Of a stretch of 64,000 nt of DNA, positions 28,472 through 36,870 are shown piece by piece. The DNA lies in the NCBI RefSeq assembly GCF_001678945.1, contig NZ_CP015124.1, positions 310,001-374,000 of the forward strand, in the 5' to 3' direction. The position numbers and the translations under genes were made by a program. Position 1 is the first letter of the stretch, and each line of letters starts with the position of its first letter. Source of the stretch: Phaeobacter gallaeciensis. GTDB taxonomy: Bacteria; Pseudomonadota; Alphaproteobacteria; Rhodobacterales; Rhodobacteraceae. Below the pieces are notes generated by a model that searched no databases, was not told the DNA's origin, and worked only from the letters and a program-made list of their open reading frames with translations.

Positions 28472-28885
28472 TCACACCGCAGTAAAGCTGAGCATCCCGG
28501 CGCTGGCCAGCGCCAGCTCGTAGGTGGCCTCGCCATTGTGGGTGCCCGCATAATCCAGCGAGGTCACCTGAAACGGGCCTTCGATGATACCGAAATCGGG
28601 GATCACCACCTGAAAATCCGGGGTGATCCCGTCAAAGAACAGCTGCCGTGCCCGCTCATCCGTTCCCGCATCGCGAAACACCCCAGAACCCGAGATATTG
28701 GCCGAGCGCACCCCGGCGCCAGAAAGAAGCTCCCGCCAGCCGCCCTGGCTTTCAAGGCTGGTCACATCGACGCTTTCGGCGTTGAAACTGATCCGGGTGG
28801 CGCGCAGCCCCGCGATGGAATCGAATTGCCCATCGCCGGTCATATCCACCTTGATCAATAGATCCTTGCCATTCTGTGCACCCAT
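28472..28885 (-). CDS. GTA gp9: major tail tube protein
   Basis: A 137-residue TP901-1-family major tail protein. It has the typical start (MGAQNGKDLLIKVDMTGDG), the SFNAESVDVTSLESQGGWRELL segment and a beta-rich end (YELALASAGMLSFTAV). It forms the stacked hexamer rings of the tail tube. There is a 47-nt gap to gp8. Confidence 0.94.
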   Translation of the reverse strand: MGAQNGKDLLIKVDMTGDGQFDSIAGLRATRISFNAESVDVTSLESQGGWRELLSGAGVRSANISGSGVFRDAGTDERARQLFFDGITPDFQVVIPDFGIIEGPFQVTSLDYAGTHNGEATYELALASAGMLSFTAV

Positions 28886-28932
28886 TAGGTCACTCCACTA
28901 TTGTCTGAATTAAAGAACCGGCAGAGCAGCGT

Positions 28933-29340
28933 TCAGCTGTCTTCGACCCGGGCGGAAAACCGCAATACGATGCTACGCCCGCCGCCACTGAGCCGCTGTG
29001 CCGCGGCACGGTCGAACCAGAGGCCCACCAGCCGCCCCCGGCTCAGCAGCAGCGGCGCATCGCTCAATGCATCACAAACCGCCGCCGCCACGGATTTTGC
29101 ATGGGCAAATCCGGCGGTGTCAGAAAACACACTAACCGTGAACCGATGCCGCGCCCCGGCCCCTGTAGCATCCGAGCGATCCTCGACCTCCTCTGGCCCC
29201 AGAGCCACGTAGGTCTGTGGCAGGGTACCCGACGGCAGTGCGTCGAACAGATCACTGCCGATGAGCGCACTCAGAGCCGGATCCGCCAAGAGGTGCTGAT
29301 AGACCGCGGCCTGCAGCGCGGCGGAAATAGCATAGCTCAT
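28933..29340 (-). CDS. GTA gp8: tail terminator (DUF3168)
   Basis: A 135-residue DUF3168 protein (MSYAISAALQAAVYQHLLADP, DLFDALPSGTLPQTYVALGPEEVED). In RcGTA this is the tail terminator that caps the tube and joins the head. It starts in an ATGA overlap with gp7. Confidence 0.94.
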   Translation of the reverse strand: MSYAISAALQAAVYQHLLADPALSALIGSDLFDALPSGTLPQTYVALGPEEVEDRSDATGAGARHRFTVSVFSDTAGFAHAKSVAAAVCDALSDAPLLLSRGRLVGLWFDRAAAQRLSGGGRSIVLRFSARVEDS

Positions 29341-29687
29341 GCGCCCAGCTCCTCGACCACGAAACAGGTCAGATAGCGCGCGCCGGGGTCCGCTTCGCTC
29401 ACCGCGTCTATGCGAAACCGGCGGGTACCTTCGCGAAGCCGCTGATCAGGACGCGGCCGCGCCGTCTCCCCCACGGGGGCGGCCCGCACAGTGATGCGAT
29501 AGCGTTGCAGCGACAGGCTGCCGCCCTGCTGGTCTGCGTTACGCCCGCTGAGCGCCGTGACCTCGGCCCAGAGGGTGCCAAGCGCGCTCCAGCTTTCGAC
29601 ATATCCACCGGCGCCATCGGGCAGACGCCGCGGGTCCTCCAGCACCAACTGCCGGGACAGATGCGGACGGCGCGACGCCGCGGTCAT
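29337..29687 (-). CDS. GTA gp7: head-tail adaptor (stopper)
   Basis: A 116-residue head-tail joining protein. It has LEDPRRLPDGAGGYVESWSAL near the start and the Arg-rich YRITVRAAPVGETARPRPDQRL core. The ATG at 29685-29687 overlaps the gp6 stop by four bases. An upstream in-frame start would add 55 residues out of gp6 in the wrong frame and is rejected. Confidence 0.93.
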   Translation of the reverse strand: MTAASRRPHLSRQLVLEDPRRLPDGAGGYVESWSALGTLWAEVTALSGRNADQQGGSLSLQRYRITVRAAPVGETARPRPDQRLREGTRRFRIDAVSEADPGARYLTCFVVEELGA

Positions 29688-30283
29688 TGCACCGCACCCA
29701 CGGACAGGCGTATGGCGCGATAGCGTTCGATCAGGCTGGTGACGCCAAATGGCATGCAACCGCCGTGCAGGCCAGTATCCTCGCGGTATTCGTAGTAATG
29801 CGCCGCCAGCATCAGCACCGCCTGCGCCAGATCGGCAGGCAAGCTGCCCCAATCCGGCGCCAGCCCAGCCGCGAAACTGACCCGCACCGAACCGCCCTTG
29901 GCCACGATGGGCAGGAACCCGCGCTGCGAGCAGAGTTTGGGATGATGGGTGTCGCGCTCCAGCCGGTAGAGGGCTGGGTCCACGATCACTTCGCCGCCCT
30001 CAGCATCCCGCATCACGATCTCGGTCACCGAGGTCACCGGCGCGACCGGCAGAACCTCTGCCTCTGCGTTGCGCCAGCGCGTCTGCTCCCAGGTGAAACT
30101 GCGTGTTATCAGTATCTTTCCGCACCGCGCTTCGATGGCAGAGAGAGCCGCACGCAAGAACCCGTTCAGAACACCATCCTGAAGGCTGTCTTCGGGAAAC
30201 CCGGTGCCCAGTCGCAGGTGCGCCTTAAAGGCCTCCAGCGGCAAGGCGCTGTCCGGCAGCGGCGCCACATCGGTCAATATCAT
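29684..30283 (-). CDS. GTA gp6: head-tail connector (adaptor) protein
   Basis: A 199-residue phage head-tail connector of the gp6 type. Typical blocks are PLEAFKAHLRLGTGFPEDSLQD, the aromatic YRLERDTHHPKL, and LAQAVLMLAAHYYEYRED. The ATG at 30281-30283 is chosen because GGAGA lies 6 nt upstream. The gene is separated from the capsid gene by 170 nt, the longest gap in the GTA, which contains a strong hairpin. Confidence 0.93.
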   Translation of the reverse strand: MILTDVAPLPDSALPLEAFKAHLRLGTGFPEDSLQDGVLNGFLRAALSAIEARCGKILITRSFTWEQTRWRNAEAEVLPVAPVTSVTEIVMRDAEGGEVIVDPALYRLERDTHHPKLCSQRGFLPIVAKGGSVRVSFAAGLAPDWGSLPADLAQAVLMLAAHYYEYREDTGLHGGCMPFGVTSLIERYRAIRLSVGAVQ

Positions 30284-30412
30284 CACATTTCTCCGCACTT
30301 CCCGGCGTCCTCATGGCTTTGTCTCATCGGCTGCAGCGGGCGCACGTCCTCCCTGCCGCTCGGACGGAGGGGGAGCAGCTGGACGACAGGGAGTATCTGA
30401 CATGCGCCCGCC

Positions 30413-30438
30413 GACGGGTCCGGGCTGCCGGTCCCGTC
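30413..30438 (-). other. Intercistronic hairpin downstream of the GTA capsid gene
   Basis: GACGGGTCCGG and CCGGTCCCGTC form an 11-bp stem with one mismatch and the loop GCTG, starting 15 nt after the capsid stop. No T-run follows. It lies within the 170-nt gap before gp6 and is placed to stabilise capsid mRNA or to partly terminate transcription. Confidence 0.55.
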
Positions 30439-30453
30439 ATCGGTCCCGGGCGG

Positions 30454-31635
30454 TTAGCTCAGGCCGAATTTCATCAGTTTGATGGCCGCAAAATCGCTGA
30501 CATCACCGCCGATGCGTTTGGTGGCGTAAAACAGCACATGCGGTTTGGCGCTGAAGGGATCGCGCAGCACCCTGAGGTCGGGCCGTTCGGCAATTGTGTA
30601 GCCGGCCGCAAAATCGCCAAAGGCCACCGCGTAGCTGTCTGAGGCCACATCGGGCATGTCCTCGGCCACCAGCACCGGATAGCCCATTAGCCGCGCCGGT
30701 TCGCCCGCAGCCAGACCGTCGGACCACAGAAAGCGGCCGTCAGCGTCCTTCAGCTTGCGGATCACCCCGGCGGTCTTGGAATTCATCACAAAACTCGCAT
30801 TGGCCCGGTAGCGCGCCCCCAGCGCATAGACCAGATCGACAATCGCATCGCCCGTGCCGATGCCCCCATCGGTGCCCGTCGCCACATAACCAAGGCTGCC
30901 CCAGCTCCAGCTGCTATTGTCGACCGCCGGGTGGGCCAGAATCCCGGTGGGTTTGTCGATCCCGTCACCGCTCAGAAAGGCCGCCGCCTCGGAGCGGGCG
31001 AATTTGTCGGCGATACGTCCGGCCAGCCAGCCTTCGATGTCAAAGGCGCTGTCGTCCAGCAGCCGTTGCGAGGCCTTAGGCAAGGCGCTGAGTTCATGCA
31101 GCGGGATGGTGATCCGGTCAATGGAGGGCGTGCTGGTTTCGACCGTGGGATCGGTTTCTCTGGCCCAGCCTGCCTCCACATCCGTATGATCGATCAGCAC
31201 ATCGAACGAGGTCGCTTCGACATTCACGACCGAGGCCACGGCCCGGATCGAGGCTGTCGATTGCAGCACCGATTTCACCGTGTCCGCCGTTTGCGGATCC
31301 GCCAGGTAGCCGCCATCGCTGTTGACCACGGTGGACAGGGATTTACCGTCGAGATCCAGCCCGCGCAACGCGCTCTCATCCCCTGATCGCAGATAGCTGC
31401 CAAAGGCCTTATTATGCGGGGCGCCAATGTCTTCGCCTGCCGCCAGTTGCGGTCGGTTCACCACCAGAGATTTTCGATCCAGCATTGTCATTCGCGCGTC
31501 CACCTGTTTCAGTTTTTCCTGCACTTCACCCCGGAACCCCCTGAAGTCTTTGACAAAGCCGGAAACCGCCTGCCGGACTTCCTGCGCCAGAGGCGCCGTA
31601 TCTCCGGTGTCAGCCGGACTGTTGTGATTGCTCAT
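30454..31635 (-). CDS. GTA gp5: HK97-fold major capsid protein
   Basis: A 393-residue HK97-type major capsid protein. The N-terminal 100 residues form a charged coiled-coil scaffolding delta domain (AVSGFVKDFRGFRGEVQEKLKQ), removed during maturation in RcGTA. The mature part starts around AGEDIGAPHNKAFGSYLRSGD and includes LSTVVNSDGGYLADPQTAD and FGDFAAGYTIAERPDLRVLRD. The ATG at 31633-31635 overlaps the end of the protease gene by 26 nt. Confidence 0.96.
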   Translation of the reverse strand: MSNHNSPADTGDTAPLAQEVRQAVSGFVKDFRGFRGEVQEKLKQVDARMTMLDRKSLVVNRPQLAAGEDIGAPHNKAFGSYLRSGDESALRGLDLDGKSLSTVVNSDGGYLADPQTADTVKSVLQSTASIRAVASVVNVEATSFDVLIDHTDVEAGWARETDPTVETSTPSIDRITIPLHELSALPKASQRLLDDSAFDIEGWLAGRIADKFARSEAAAFLSGDGIDKPTGILAHPAVDNSSWSWGSLGYVATGTDGGIGTGDAIVDLVYALGARYRANASFVMNSKTAGVIRKLKDADGRFLWSDGLAAGEPARLMGYPVLVAEDMPDVASDSYAVAFGDFAAGYTIAERPDLRVLRDPFSAKPHVLFYATKRIGGDVSDFAAIKLMKFGLS

Positions 31636-32224
31636 CTGCCTGTCCTGTGTTGTGAAGGTTTTGCGCGCCCGGGATCCCCTCGGCATCCGCGCAGGCATCG
31701 CGCAGCTCAGCCGCGAGGGTCCGCAGAGCCTCATCTGCGCCACGCCGCGATTTTGCCGACACCCGGGCCGTCGCCAGCATCGGGAAGGTCACCAGCGAAA
31801 CCTCCCAGAGATCCAACTCGGTCAGTTGCCGTCCGCCGCCGGCCCGCCGGGTCGCCTTGACCGTGCGATAGCCAATCGACAGCCCGTCAATGGCCCCGGC
31901 CGTGATCAGGGACACCGCTTCGGCGCCGCGGCGGGTATCGGTCAGGACCCGGCCGCTGACCCAAAGGCCACGCGCATCTTCGCGTACCTCGTCCCAGACC
32001 CCAATGGGCTGCGCAGGATCGTGCTGCCACAGCATCTTGACCTTGCAGTCCCGCGAAGCCAGTGCCTGCAACGAGGCACCATAGGCCCCGGGCATCACCA
32101 CATCGCCGCCCTGATCGACCTCGCCAAACAGGCTGGCGTAGCCCCGCACGACATTGTCCGCCGCAAGGGCAATCCCGCCGCCGCCTTTGGCAAACTTATG
32201 CTCCAATTCCATTTCAGGTGGCAT
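31610..32224 (-). CDS. GTA gp4: HK97-family prohead protease
   Basis: A 204-residue HK97-type serine protease that trims the capsid N-terminus. Motifs are VVRGYASLFGEVDQGGDVV, the catalytic His in KMLWQHDPAQPIGVW and the catalytic Ser in GAIDGLSIGYRT. The start at ATG 32222-32224 has GGGAG upstream; there are further in-frame codons upstream without family similarity. Its 3-prime end overlaps the capsid start by 26 nt. Confidence 0.95.
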   Translation of the reverse strand: MPPEMELEHKFAKGGGGIALAADNVVRGYASLFGEVDQGGDVVMPGAYGASLQALASRDCKVKMLWQHDPAQPIGVWDEVREDARGLWVSGRVLTDTRRGAEAVSLITAGAIDGLSIGYRTVKATRRAGGGRQLTELDLWEVSLVTFPMLATARVSAKSRRGADEALRTLAAELRDACADAEGIPGAQNLHNTGQADEQSQQSG

Positions 32225-32256
32225 GCAATACTCCCGATAACACTCTGAATTTGTGA

Positions 32257-32475
32257 TCAAAGACCGACCAGAAAGGATTGAAACGCCTGCGCCAGGATCA
32301 CCGCGGCGACGCCGTAAACAGTCAGCCACAGGCGTTTTTCCAACCGTTCCATCATCTGCTCCATCCGCTCCAGCCTGCGGTTCATCGCCTGGTTCTGAAT
32401 CTCGGTGACGCGTTCATGTGCAGACAGCCGCAATCCCGGAGAACAATCAAACGGAGGCAAGGGTATCTCAGACAT
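32257..32475 (-). CDS. GTA gp3.5: small head-formation protein (rcc01685 family)
   Basis: A 72-residue protein. The N-terminus is MSEIPLPPFDCSPGLRLSAHE, followed by a charged amphipathic helix (NRRLERMEQMMERLEKRL) and a C-terminal transmembrane-like segment (LTVYGVAAVILAQAF). Small proteins of this kind between portal and protease are conserved in Rhodobacterales GTAs and are required for heads. The ATG at 32473-32475 overlaps the portal stop by eight bases. Confidence 0.88.
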   Translation of the reverse strand: MSEIPLPPFDCSPGLRLSAHERVTEIQNQAMNRRLERMEQMMERLEKRLWLTVYGVAAVILAQAFQSFLVGL

Positions 32476-33661
32476 CCGTCTCTCCCTCTGCCAGCGGCGG
32501 CAGGCCCAGCAGGCGGCGTTTTTCATCCCGGCTCAGGAAATCGGCGCTGGAGATCCGGCGCCACTGCGCCTCGCGCTCGGCCGCAAGGGCCGTCACCTGA
32601 TCAAGGTCTGGTTTCAACTCCAGCGCCTCACCCGTAAATCCCGACAGCCAATCCGAAAGCGCCGTTGCCACACGGCCCGCCAGCGGCAGCACGGTCAGCC
32701 GGTAAAACGCGCGGTTTGCCTCTTGATAATTGGCGTAGGCAGCATCGCCGGGCAGGCCCAGCAGCATCGGCGGCACCCCGAATGCCAGGGCGATTTCCCG
32801 CGCAGCGGCTTCCTTGGTTTGCTGAAATTCCATGTCCGAGGGCGAAAACCCCATCGGTTTCCAGTCAAGGCCGCCTTCCAGAACCATCGGGCGGCCAGCA
32901 TTGCGTGCACCCTGAAAATTCGTTTCAATTTCATCGCTTAACCGGCGAAACTGATCCTCGGGCATCATGCCCTGCCCATCGCTGCCGGACCAGACCAGCG
33001 CCCCGGATGGACGGGCAGCATTATCCAGCAGCGCCTTGGACCAGCGCGAGGCAGCGTTGTGAACGTCCACAGCCGTCGCAGCCGCCTGCAAGGGTGCAAG
33101 CCCGTAGTGGTCGTCCTGCGGGTGGAAACTGCGGATGTGGCAGATCGGGCTGCGGGTGCCAGTGGCGGCAAACCGGTGCTTGCGCCCACCCACCGCATAA
33201 TCATAGGCCACCGGCCAGCCATCGCCCCCCGGCACGACGCTGATCCGGTCTGGGCGCAGCACGTGCAGTTCTGCCGGTAGTCCCTCCTCCCCGGCTACCG
33301 CCTCGACGTAGGCATTGCCAGACAACAGGGTATACCCGATCAGCGCCTCGATCAGGTCCGAGCGGGATTGCGCCGGATTTGGCCGTGCGAGCAGGGTCAG
33401 CAGCGGATGGTTGTCATAGCGTTGCGTCGCATCCTGCAGGATCAGCGGCAAAGAGGCAGCCGCCTCGGAGATCAATTTGACGGCGCGAAATCCCACTGGA
33501 TTGCCTGCAAAACCGCTGCGGGTCAGCGAGACGGCGTCGCGCGGACTCCAGCTGACACCGCCCAGCCCGTGCCAGTTCACCACGCGGGCCGCCGCGCTTG
33601 CTTTCTGCTGCACCGGGGGTTCGGCTGCCCGTGTCTTGCGCCGCAGGAGGTCAAAGACCAT
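32468..33661 (-). CDS. GTA gp3: portal protein
   Basis: A 397-residue HK97-type portal protein that forms the ring through which DNA enters and leaves. Family blocks are SLTRSGFAGNPVGFRAVKLI, LLARPNPAQSRSDLIEAL, LSGNAYVEAV, HIRSFHPQDDHYGLAPLQAA and MLLGLPGDAAYANYQEANRAF. The start at ATG 33659-33661 is the first that matches the family; the open frame upstream runs into gp2 and is not used. There are 121 nt between gp2 and gp3. Confidence 0.95.
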   Translation of the reverse strand: MVFDLLRRKTRAAEPPVQQKASAAARVVNWHGLGGVSWSPRDAVSLTRSGFAGNPVGFRAVKLISEAAASLPLILQDATQRYDNHPLLTLLARPNPAQSRSDLIEALIGYTLLSGNAYVEAVAGEEGLPAELHVLRPDRISVVPGGDGWPVAYDYAVGGRKHRFAATGTRSPICHIRSFHPQDDHYGLAPLQAAATAVDVHNAASRWSKALLDNAARPSGALVWSGSDGQGMMPEDQFRRLSDEIETNFQGARNAGRPMVLEGGLDWKPMGFSPSDMEFQQTKEAAAREIALAFGVPPMLLGLPGDAAYANYQEANRAFYRLTVLPLAGRVATALSDWLSGFTGEALELKPDLDQVTALAAEREAQWRRISSADFLSRDEKRRLLGLPPLAEGETDV

Positions 33662-33782
33662 GCTGCACTCCTCATGCTTGATCGGGCCAATCCGCCCTTT
33701 GCTGAGAAACAGTTGTGCCTGAGAGGAATGAAGATCCACGAAGTGCCGCGCCCGCCGGGGGCGCAACACCCCGGCCCCCGGA

Positions 33783-35174
33783 TCAGAGCAGACGCGCCCG
33801 TGGCAGGCGCAGAGAGGCGGCAGGACGGATCATCAATTCGTGCAGGGCCCAGACCAACGCATCCAGCCGATCCGGCGATCCCTGGCCCAGATATCCCCGT
33901 GCCGTCATCTGGCACATCTGATCTTCGAGCGCAGCGAGCCCCGGCAGATGCGCCACCCGTCCCTGTTCATAAAGCGCCGCGACCGGTTCCGCCCGCGCCG
34001 CCTTGCCGCGCGCTGCGTGCAGGGCGCGAAAGGGCACCATTGGATCCACCTGCCGCAATACGCTTTCGACCAGCGCGCCGCCCTGATTGACCTCGGCCAC
34101 CAGCCGGTCGGCGTCGAATTCGTCGCGCGCGCGGATCGCCGCCTGGGCCCAGGCCAGCGGTTGGGCGCCCTCCTGGGTGCGGTCGGCCAGCACGAAAGCC
34201 CGCCAATCCTGTGGCGGCCCGTCGGTGATGGCACCGGCCACCACGATACCGCAAGCGTCCGAGGATTTTCCGGCGCTGACCGCAGGGTCCACCGCCACCA
34301 CCACCCGGCTCAGCCGCGGGGCAGTCTCGACCCGGCCCCTCTCCAACTGTTCCGCCGACCAAAGCGCCCCCTCCACATCCGAGAGCAGCACCCCGTCCAG
34401 TTCCTGCCGCCCCAGCCGCGATCCGGCATAGCGCGTGCGGACCTCTGCCAGGAAGGAGGGCGCCAGATGCGCCCGGTTTGCCTCGGTCGCGGCGTGGCTT
34501 TGTACCGTGCTGTCCCGCGCCAGCAACTCCCGCAGCAGCCGCGTGTTGCGGGGCGTTGTGGTGACGCAGACCTGCGGGTGCGTGCCAAGCCGCAAGGCAA
34601 ATTGCAGCATATCCCAGCAATCCCTACCCTTTTTCCACTTGGCCAGTTCGTCCGCCCAGGCCGCATCGAACTGCGGGCCGCGCAGGGCCTCGGGATCATG
34701 GGCGGAAAAGGCCTGCGCCATCGCGCCATTGGCCCAGATCAACTTGCGCTCGCTCGGCTTCCACGTCGGACGGCGATCCGAGGGAGAGCAAGCCAGCAGC
34801 CCACTGTCGCCGTGGATCATCACATCACGCACCTGATCGTATGTCTCAGCAATCAGTGCAACGCGCCGGGCCTTTCCTACGGCCATGGGCGTCGCCCCCT
34901 CGACCTGCGCCCGCAGCCATTCTGCGCCGGCCCGCGTCTTGCCCGCCCCGCGCCCCCCAAGGATCACCCAGCAACGCCAATCACCCTCTGGCGGCAGCTG
35001 ATGGGGATGCGCCCAGACCTCAAACAGATAGGGCAACGCCCGCGTGGCCTGATCACTCAAGCTCTCCAGTAGGCGGTTCTGCAACTGCAGCGGCACGGAG
35101 GCAATCCAGGCGGCGGCAGATTTCAGCCCGGGCCTCTTCAAGGTCGAGTTCAGCATCCCCTGCGGCGGTGTCAT
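33783..35174 (-). CDS. GTA gp2: terminase large subunit (packaging ATPase/nuclease)
   Basis: About 463 residues. The ATPase Walker A motif is ILGGRGAGKTRAG, the acidic Walker B pair lies in AAWADELAKW, and coupling motif sequences follow (CVTTTPRNTRLL). The RNase H-like nuclease starts at VVVAVDPAVS, with further acids in DRLVAEVNQGGALVE and DRLDALVWAL. In GTAs this enzyme packages host DNA headful without sequence choice. The start is uncertain: ATG 35174 is listed, but ATG 35156 and GTG 35096 are possible and no good ribosome binding site is visible. All options overlap gp1, so translation is probably coupled. Confidence 0.93.
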   Translation of the reverse strand: MTPPQGMLNSTLKRPGLKSAAAWIASVPLQLQNRLLESLSDQATRALPYLFEVWAHPHQLPPEGDWRCWVILGGRGAGKTRAGAEWLRAQVEGATPMAVGKARRVALIAETYDQVRDVMIHGDSGLLACSPSDRRPTWKPSERKLIWANGAMAQAFSAHDPEALRGPQFDAAWADELAKWKKGRDCWDMLQFALRLGTHPQVCVTTTPRNTRLLRELLARDSTVQSHAATEANRAHLAPSFLAEVRTRYAGSRLGRQELDGVLLSDVEGALWSAEQLERGRVETAPRLSRVVVAVDPAVSAGKSSDACGIVVAGAITDGPPQDWRAFVLADRTQEGAQPLAWAQAAIRARDEFDADRLVAEVNQGGALVESVLRQVDPMVPFRALHAARGKAARAEPVAALYEQGRVAHLPGLAALEDQMCQMTARGYLGQGSPDRLDALVWALHELMIRPAASLRLPRARLL

Positions 35175-35400
35175 GGGTTCGCTCTGCAATCAACTTCTCC
35201 ACTTTCTGGCTGTCCCGGATCAGGCTTTCGAGCTTCGCCACCTGCTGCCGCTCTCCCTGTGTCAGCGCAACTGCACCGTTCTGCATCAGGGAGTCGTGCA
35301 AGCCCTCCGCCTCGTTGCGCAGCCGCAGCAGCGAGGCCTGCAAAGACCGCAACAGATCGCGGACAGGCCGATGGTCATCGGCGGGGTCTGGTGTTGTCAT
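35053..35400 (-). CDS. GTA gp1: small terminase
   Basis: A 115-residue helical, charged protein. The start is MTTPDPADDHRPVRDLLRSLQ, followed by a long heptad-rich helix (about 40-80, ERQQVAKLESLIRDSQKVEKLIAE) and an acidic helix with LDLEEARAEICRRLD. This position and composition match the RcGTA gp1 small terminase, which lacks a specific cos or pac-binding fold and so fits random packaging. It is the first gene of the GTA operon, 100 nt from a near-consensus promoter. The end overlaps gp2. Confidence 0.88.
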   Translation of the reverse strand: MTTPDPADDHRPVRDLLRSLQASLLRLRNEAEGLHDSLMQNGAVALTQGERQQVAKLESLIRDSQKVEKLIAERTHDTAAGDAELDLEEARAEICRRLDCLRAAAVAEPPTGELE

Positions 35401-35505
35401 GGGAATAATCGGGCCTCATACGGAAATGCTCCGGATGAGAGAAAGAAAGGACGGCCGCCGACATGCGCTGCGGGGCCGCCAAGTTTCCTTCCAACTGCAA
35501 CTCAA

Positions 35506-35534
35506 CTTATACGGGTTTCTGCCCATCATGTCAA
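35506..35534 (-). promoter_or_regulatory. Near-consensus sigma-70 promoter for the GTA operon
   Basis: On the minus strand TTGACA (35529-35534) is followed by exactly 17 nt and TATAAG (35506-35511). Transcription would start near 35499, about 100 nt before the gp1 ATG. No other plausible target lies in this direction. Confidence 0.6.
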
Positions 35535-35634
35535 GCGCTGCAGCAGGTTGGCAGAACGGCGGCGCCAATCCTTGTTAGGCTTTGCGGCCCGTCGGATGCA
35601 AAGCGACCGGGTGTCCCGCGGTCAGCACGCAAAG

Positions 35635-35659
35635 AAAAAGGGCGCCGAGGCGCCCTTTT
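35635..35659. terminator. Bidirectional terminator of mltG
   Basis: GGGCGCC and GGCGCCC form a perfect stem with a two-base centre, flanked by A5 on one side and T4 on the other. It ends mltG transcription (minus strand) and shields the GTA promoter. The rest of the 315-nt gap 35401-35715 holds that promoter and the gp1 leader. Confidence 0.85.
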
Positions 35660-35715
35660 GTATCACTGTGAATTTGTCGTCCGCCGCTGGGTGCCAGCGT
35701 CAGATAAAGGACACC

Positions 35716-36870
35716 TCAATCGCTGCTACGCTCTGCCTCGATCTGGCGCCACTTGACCACGTTGCGGTTGTGTTCGGCCAGGGTTTCGGCAAAGGCATGG
35801 CCACCCGTGCCATCAGCGACGAAGAACAGGTAATCCGTTTCATCCGGATTGACCGCGGCCTCCAGGCTGGCAAAGCCAGGGTTGGCAATTGGGGTCGGCG
35901 GCAACCCTTCGATGACATACGTATTCCAAGGCGTTACCCGGCGCAGCTCGCTTTGACGCAGACCACGTCCCAGCACGCCCTCGCCTTGAGTGACACCGTA
36001 GATCACCGTCGGGTCTGTCTGCAAACGCATGCCGCGTTTCAGACGGTTGGTAAAGACGCTGGCCACTTGCCCACGTTCCTCGGCAACACCGGTTTCCTTT
36101 TCGATGATCGAGGCGAGGATCAGCATCTCTTCGGGCGTTTCCACAGCAGCATCCGCAGAGCGACCTTCCCAGGCGGCATTGATGCGCAGGACTTGACGTT
36201 CCTGCATTTCTGCAAGGATCGCTGCCCGCTCATCACCGGGCGTGACCTCATAGCTGTCCGGCGCCAGCATGCCCTCGGGCGGGCGCTCACCGGGATCGCC
36301 TTCAAGGATATCCATGGACTTCAGCGCCTCGGTCACCTGCCAGCTGGTCACACCTTCGGCCAGTGCGATGCGGAACCGGGTGTCGGCTTCGGCCTTTTTC
36401 TCAAGGTATTCGGCGGGCGCTTCGTCCTCGGCGGGGTTGAACTCTGCCCGCTCCACGAACCGGTTGCTGGCCGGATCCAATTCGCGCACCTCAGCCAGAA
36501 CCCGGGTGACGCCGACGCGATAGACGATCTCGGTGCCGCAGGTGCTGGCGCCGCCACGGGTGATCTGATCGACGATCTCCTCCATCGAGGCGCCGGGTTG
36601 TACCAGGTAGCTACCTGCCTTCAGCAGCGATGCCTTGTCGCTGTATTTCACACCAACCCGGAACAGGGCCCCGGAGGTCACCGCGCCCTGATCCTCCAGC
36701 GTGCGGGACACGCGGGTCATGTTGGAGCCGCTTTTGACGCGCAGGCAGATGGCCTGCTCCAGCGGTCCCTCAGAGGTGTATTGCGACTGGCCCCACATGA
36801 TGACGCCGCCCAAGAGGAACAACGCCACGATGAGGACCGTCAGCATGTTGGAGGCCAGTGCGCGCCACAT
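35716..36870 (-). CDS. mltG: Endolytic murein transglycosylase MltG
   Basis: A 384-residue YceG-family protein with a short N-terminal membrane anchor (LTVLIVALFLLGGVIMW), a LysM-like region and the catalytic domain. The active-site glutamate lies in LASIIEKETG, followed by FTNRLKRGMRLQTDPTVIYG and NTYVIEGLPPTPIANPG. It cuts nascent glycan strands and limits peptidoglycan chain length. ATG 36870 follows the fabF TAA with no base between (TAAATG), so it is coupled to fabF. Confidence 0.97.
   Translation of the reverse strand: MWRALASNMLTVLIVALFLLGGVIMWGQSQYTSEGPLEQAICLRVKSGSNMTRVSRTLEDQGAVTSGALFRVGVKYSDKASLLKAGSYLVQPGASMEEIVDQITRGGASTCGTEIVYRVGVTRVLAEVRELDPASNRFVERAEFNPAEDEAPAEYLEKKAEADTRFRIALAEGVTSWQVTEALKSMDILEGDPGERPPEGMLAPDSYEVTPGDERAAILAEMQERQVLRINAAWEGRSADAAVETPEEMLILASIIEKETGVAEERGQVASVFTNRLKRGMRLQTDPTVIYGVTQGEGVLGRGLRQSELRRVTPWNTYVIEGLPPTPIANPGFASLEAAVNPDETDYLFFVADGTGGHAFAETLAEHNRNVVKWRQIEAERSSD

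Larger units (their letters stand above)
20993..35400 (-). mobile_element. Gene transfer agent structural cluster (Rhodobacter capsulatus GTA type)
   Basis: Seventeen co-directional genes from the small terminase to gp15 plus one downstream gene, in the order known for RcGTA. Many neighbours overlap by 1-14 nt, as expected for a single polycistronic operon. There is no integrase, repressor, replication gene, lysis gene or attachment site, so this is a domesticated particle rather than a prophage. Confidence 0.95.

Noticed and set aside
20993-35400. Active temperate prophage
   Set aside because: No integrase, repressor, replication, lysis or attachment site is visible, and gene content matches GTA exactly.
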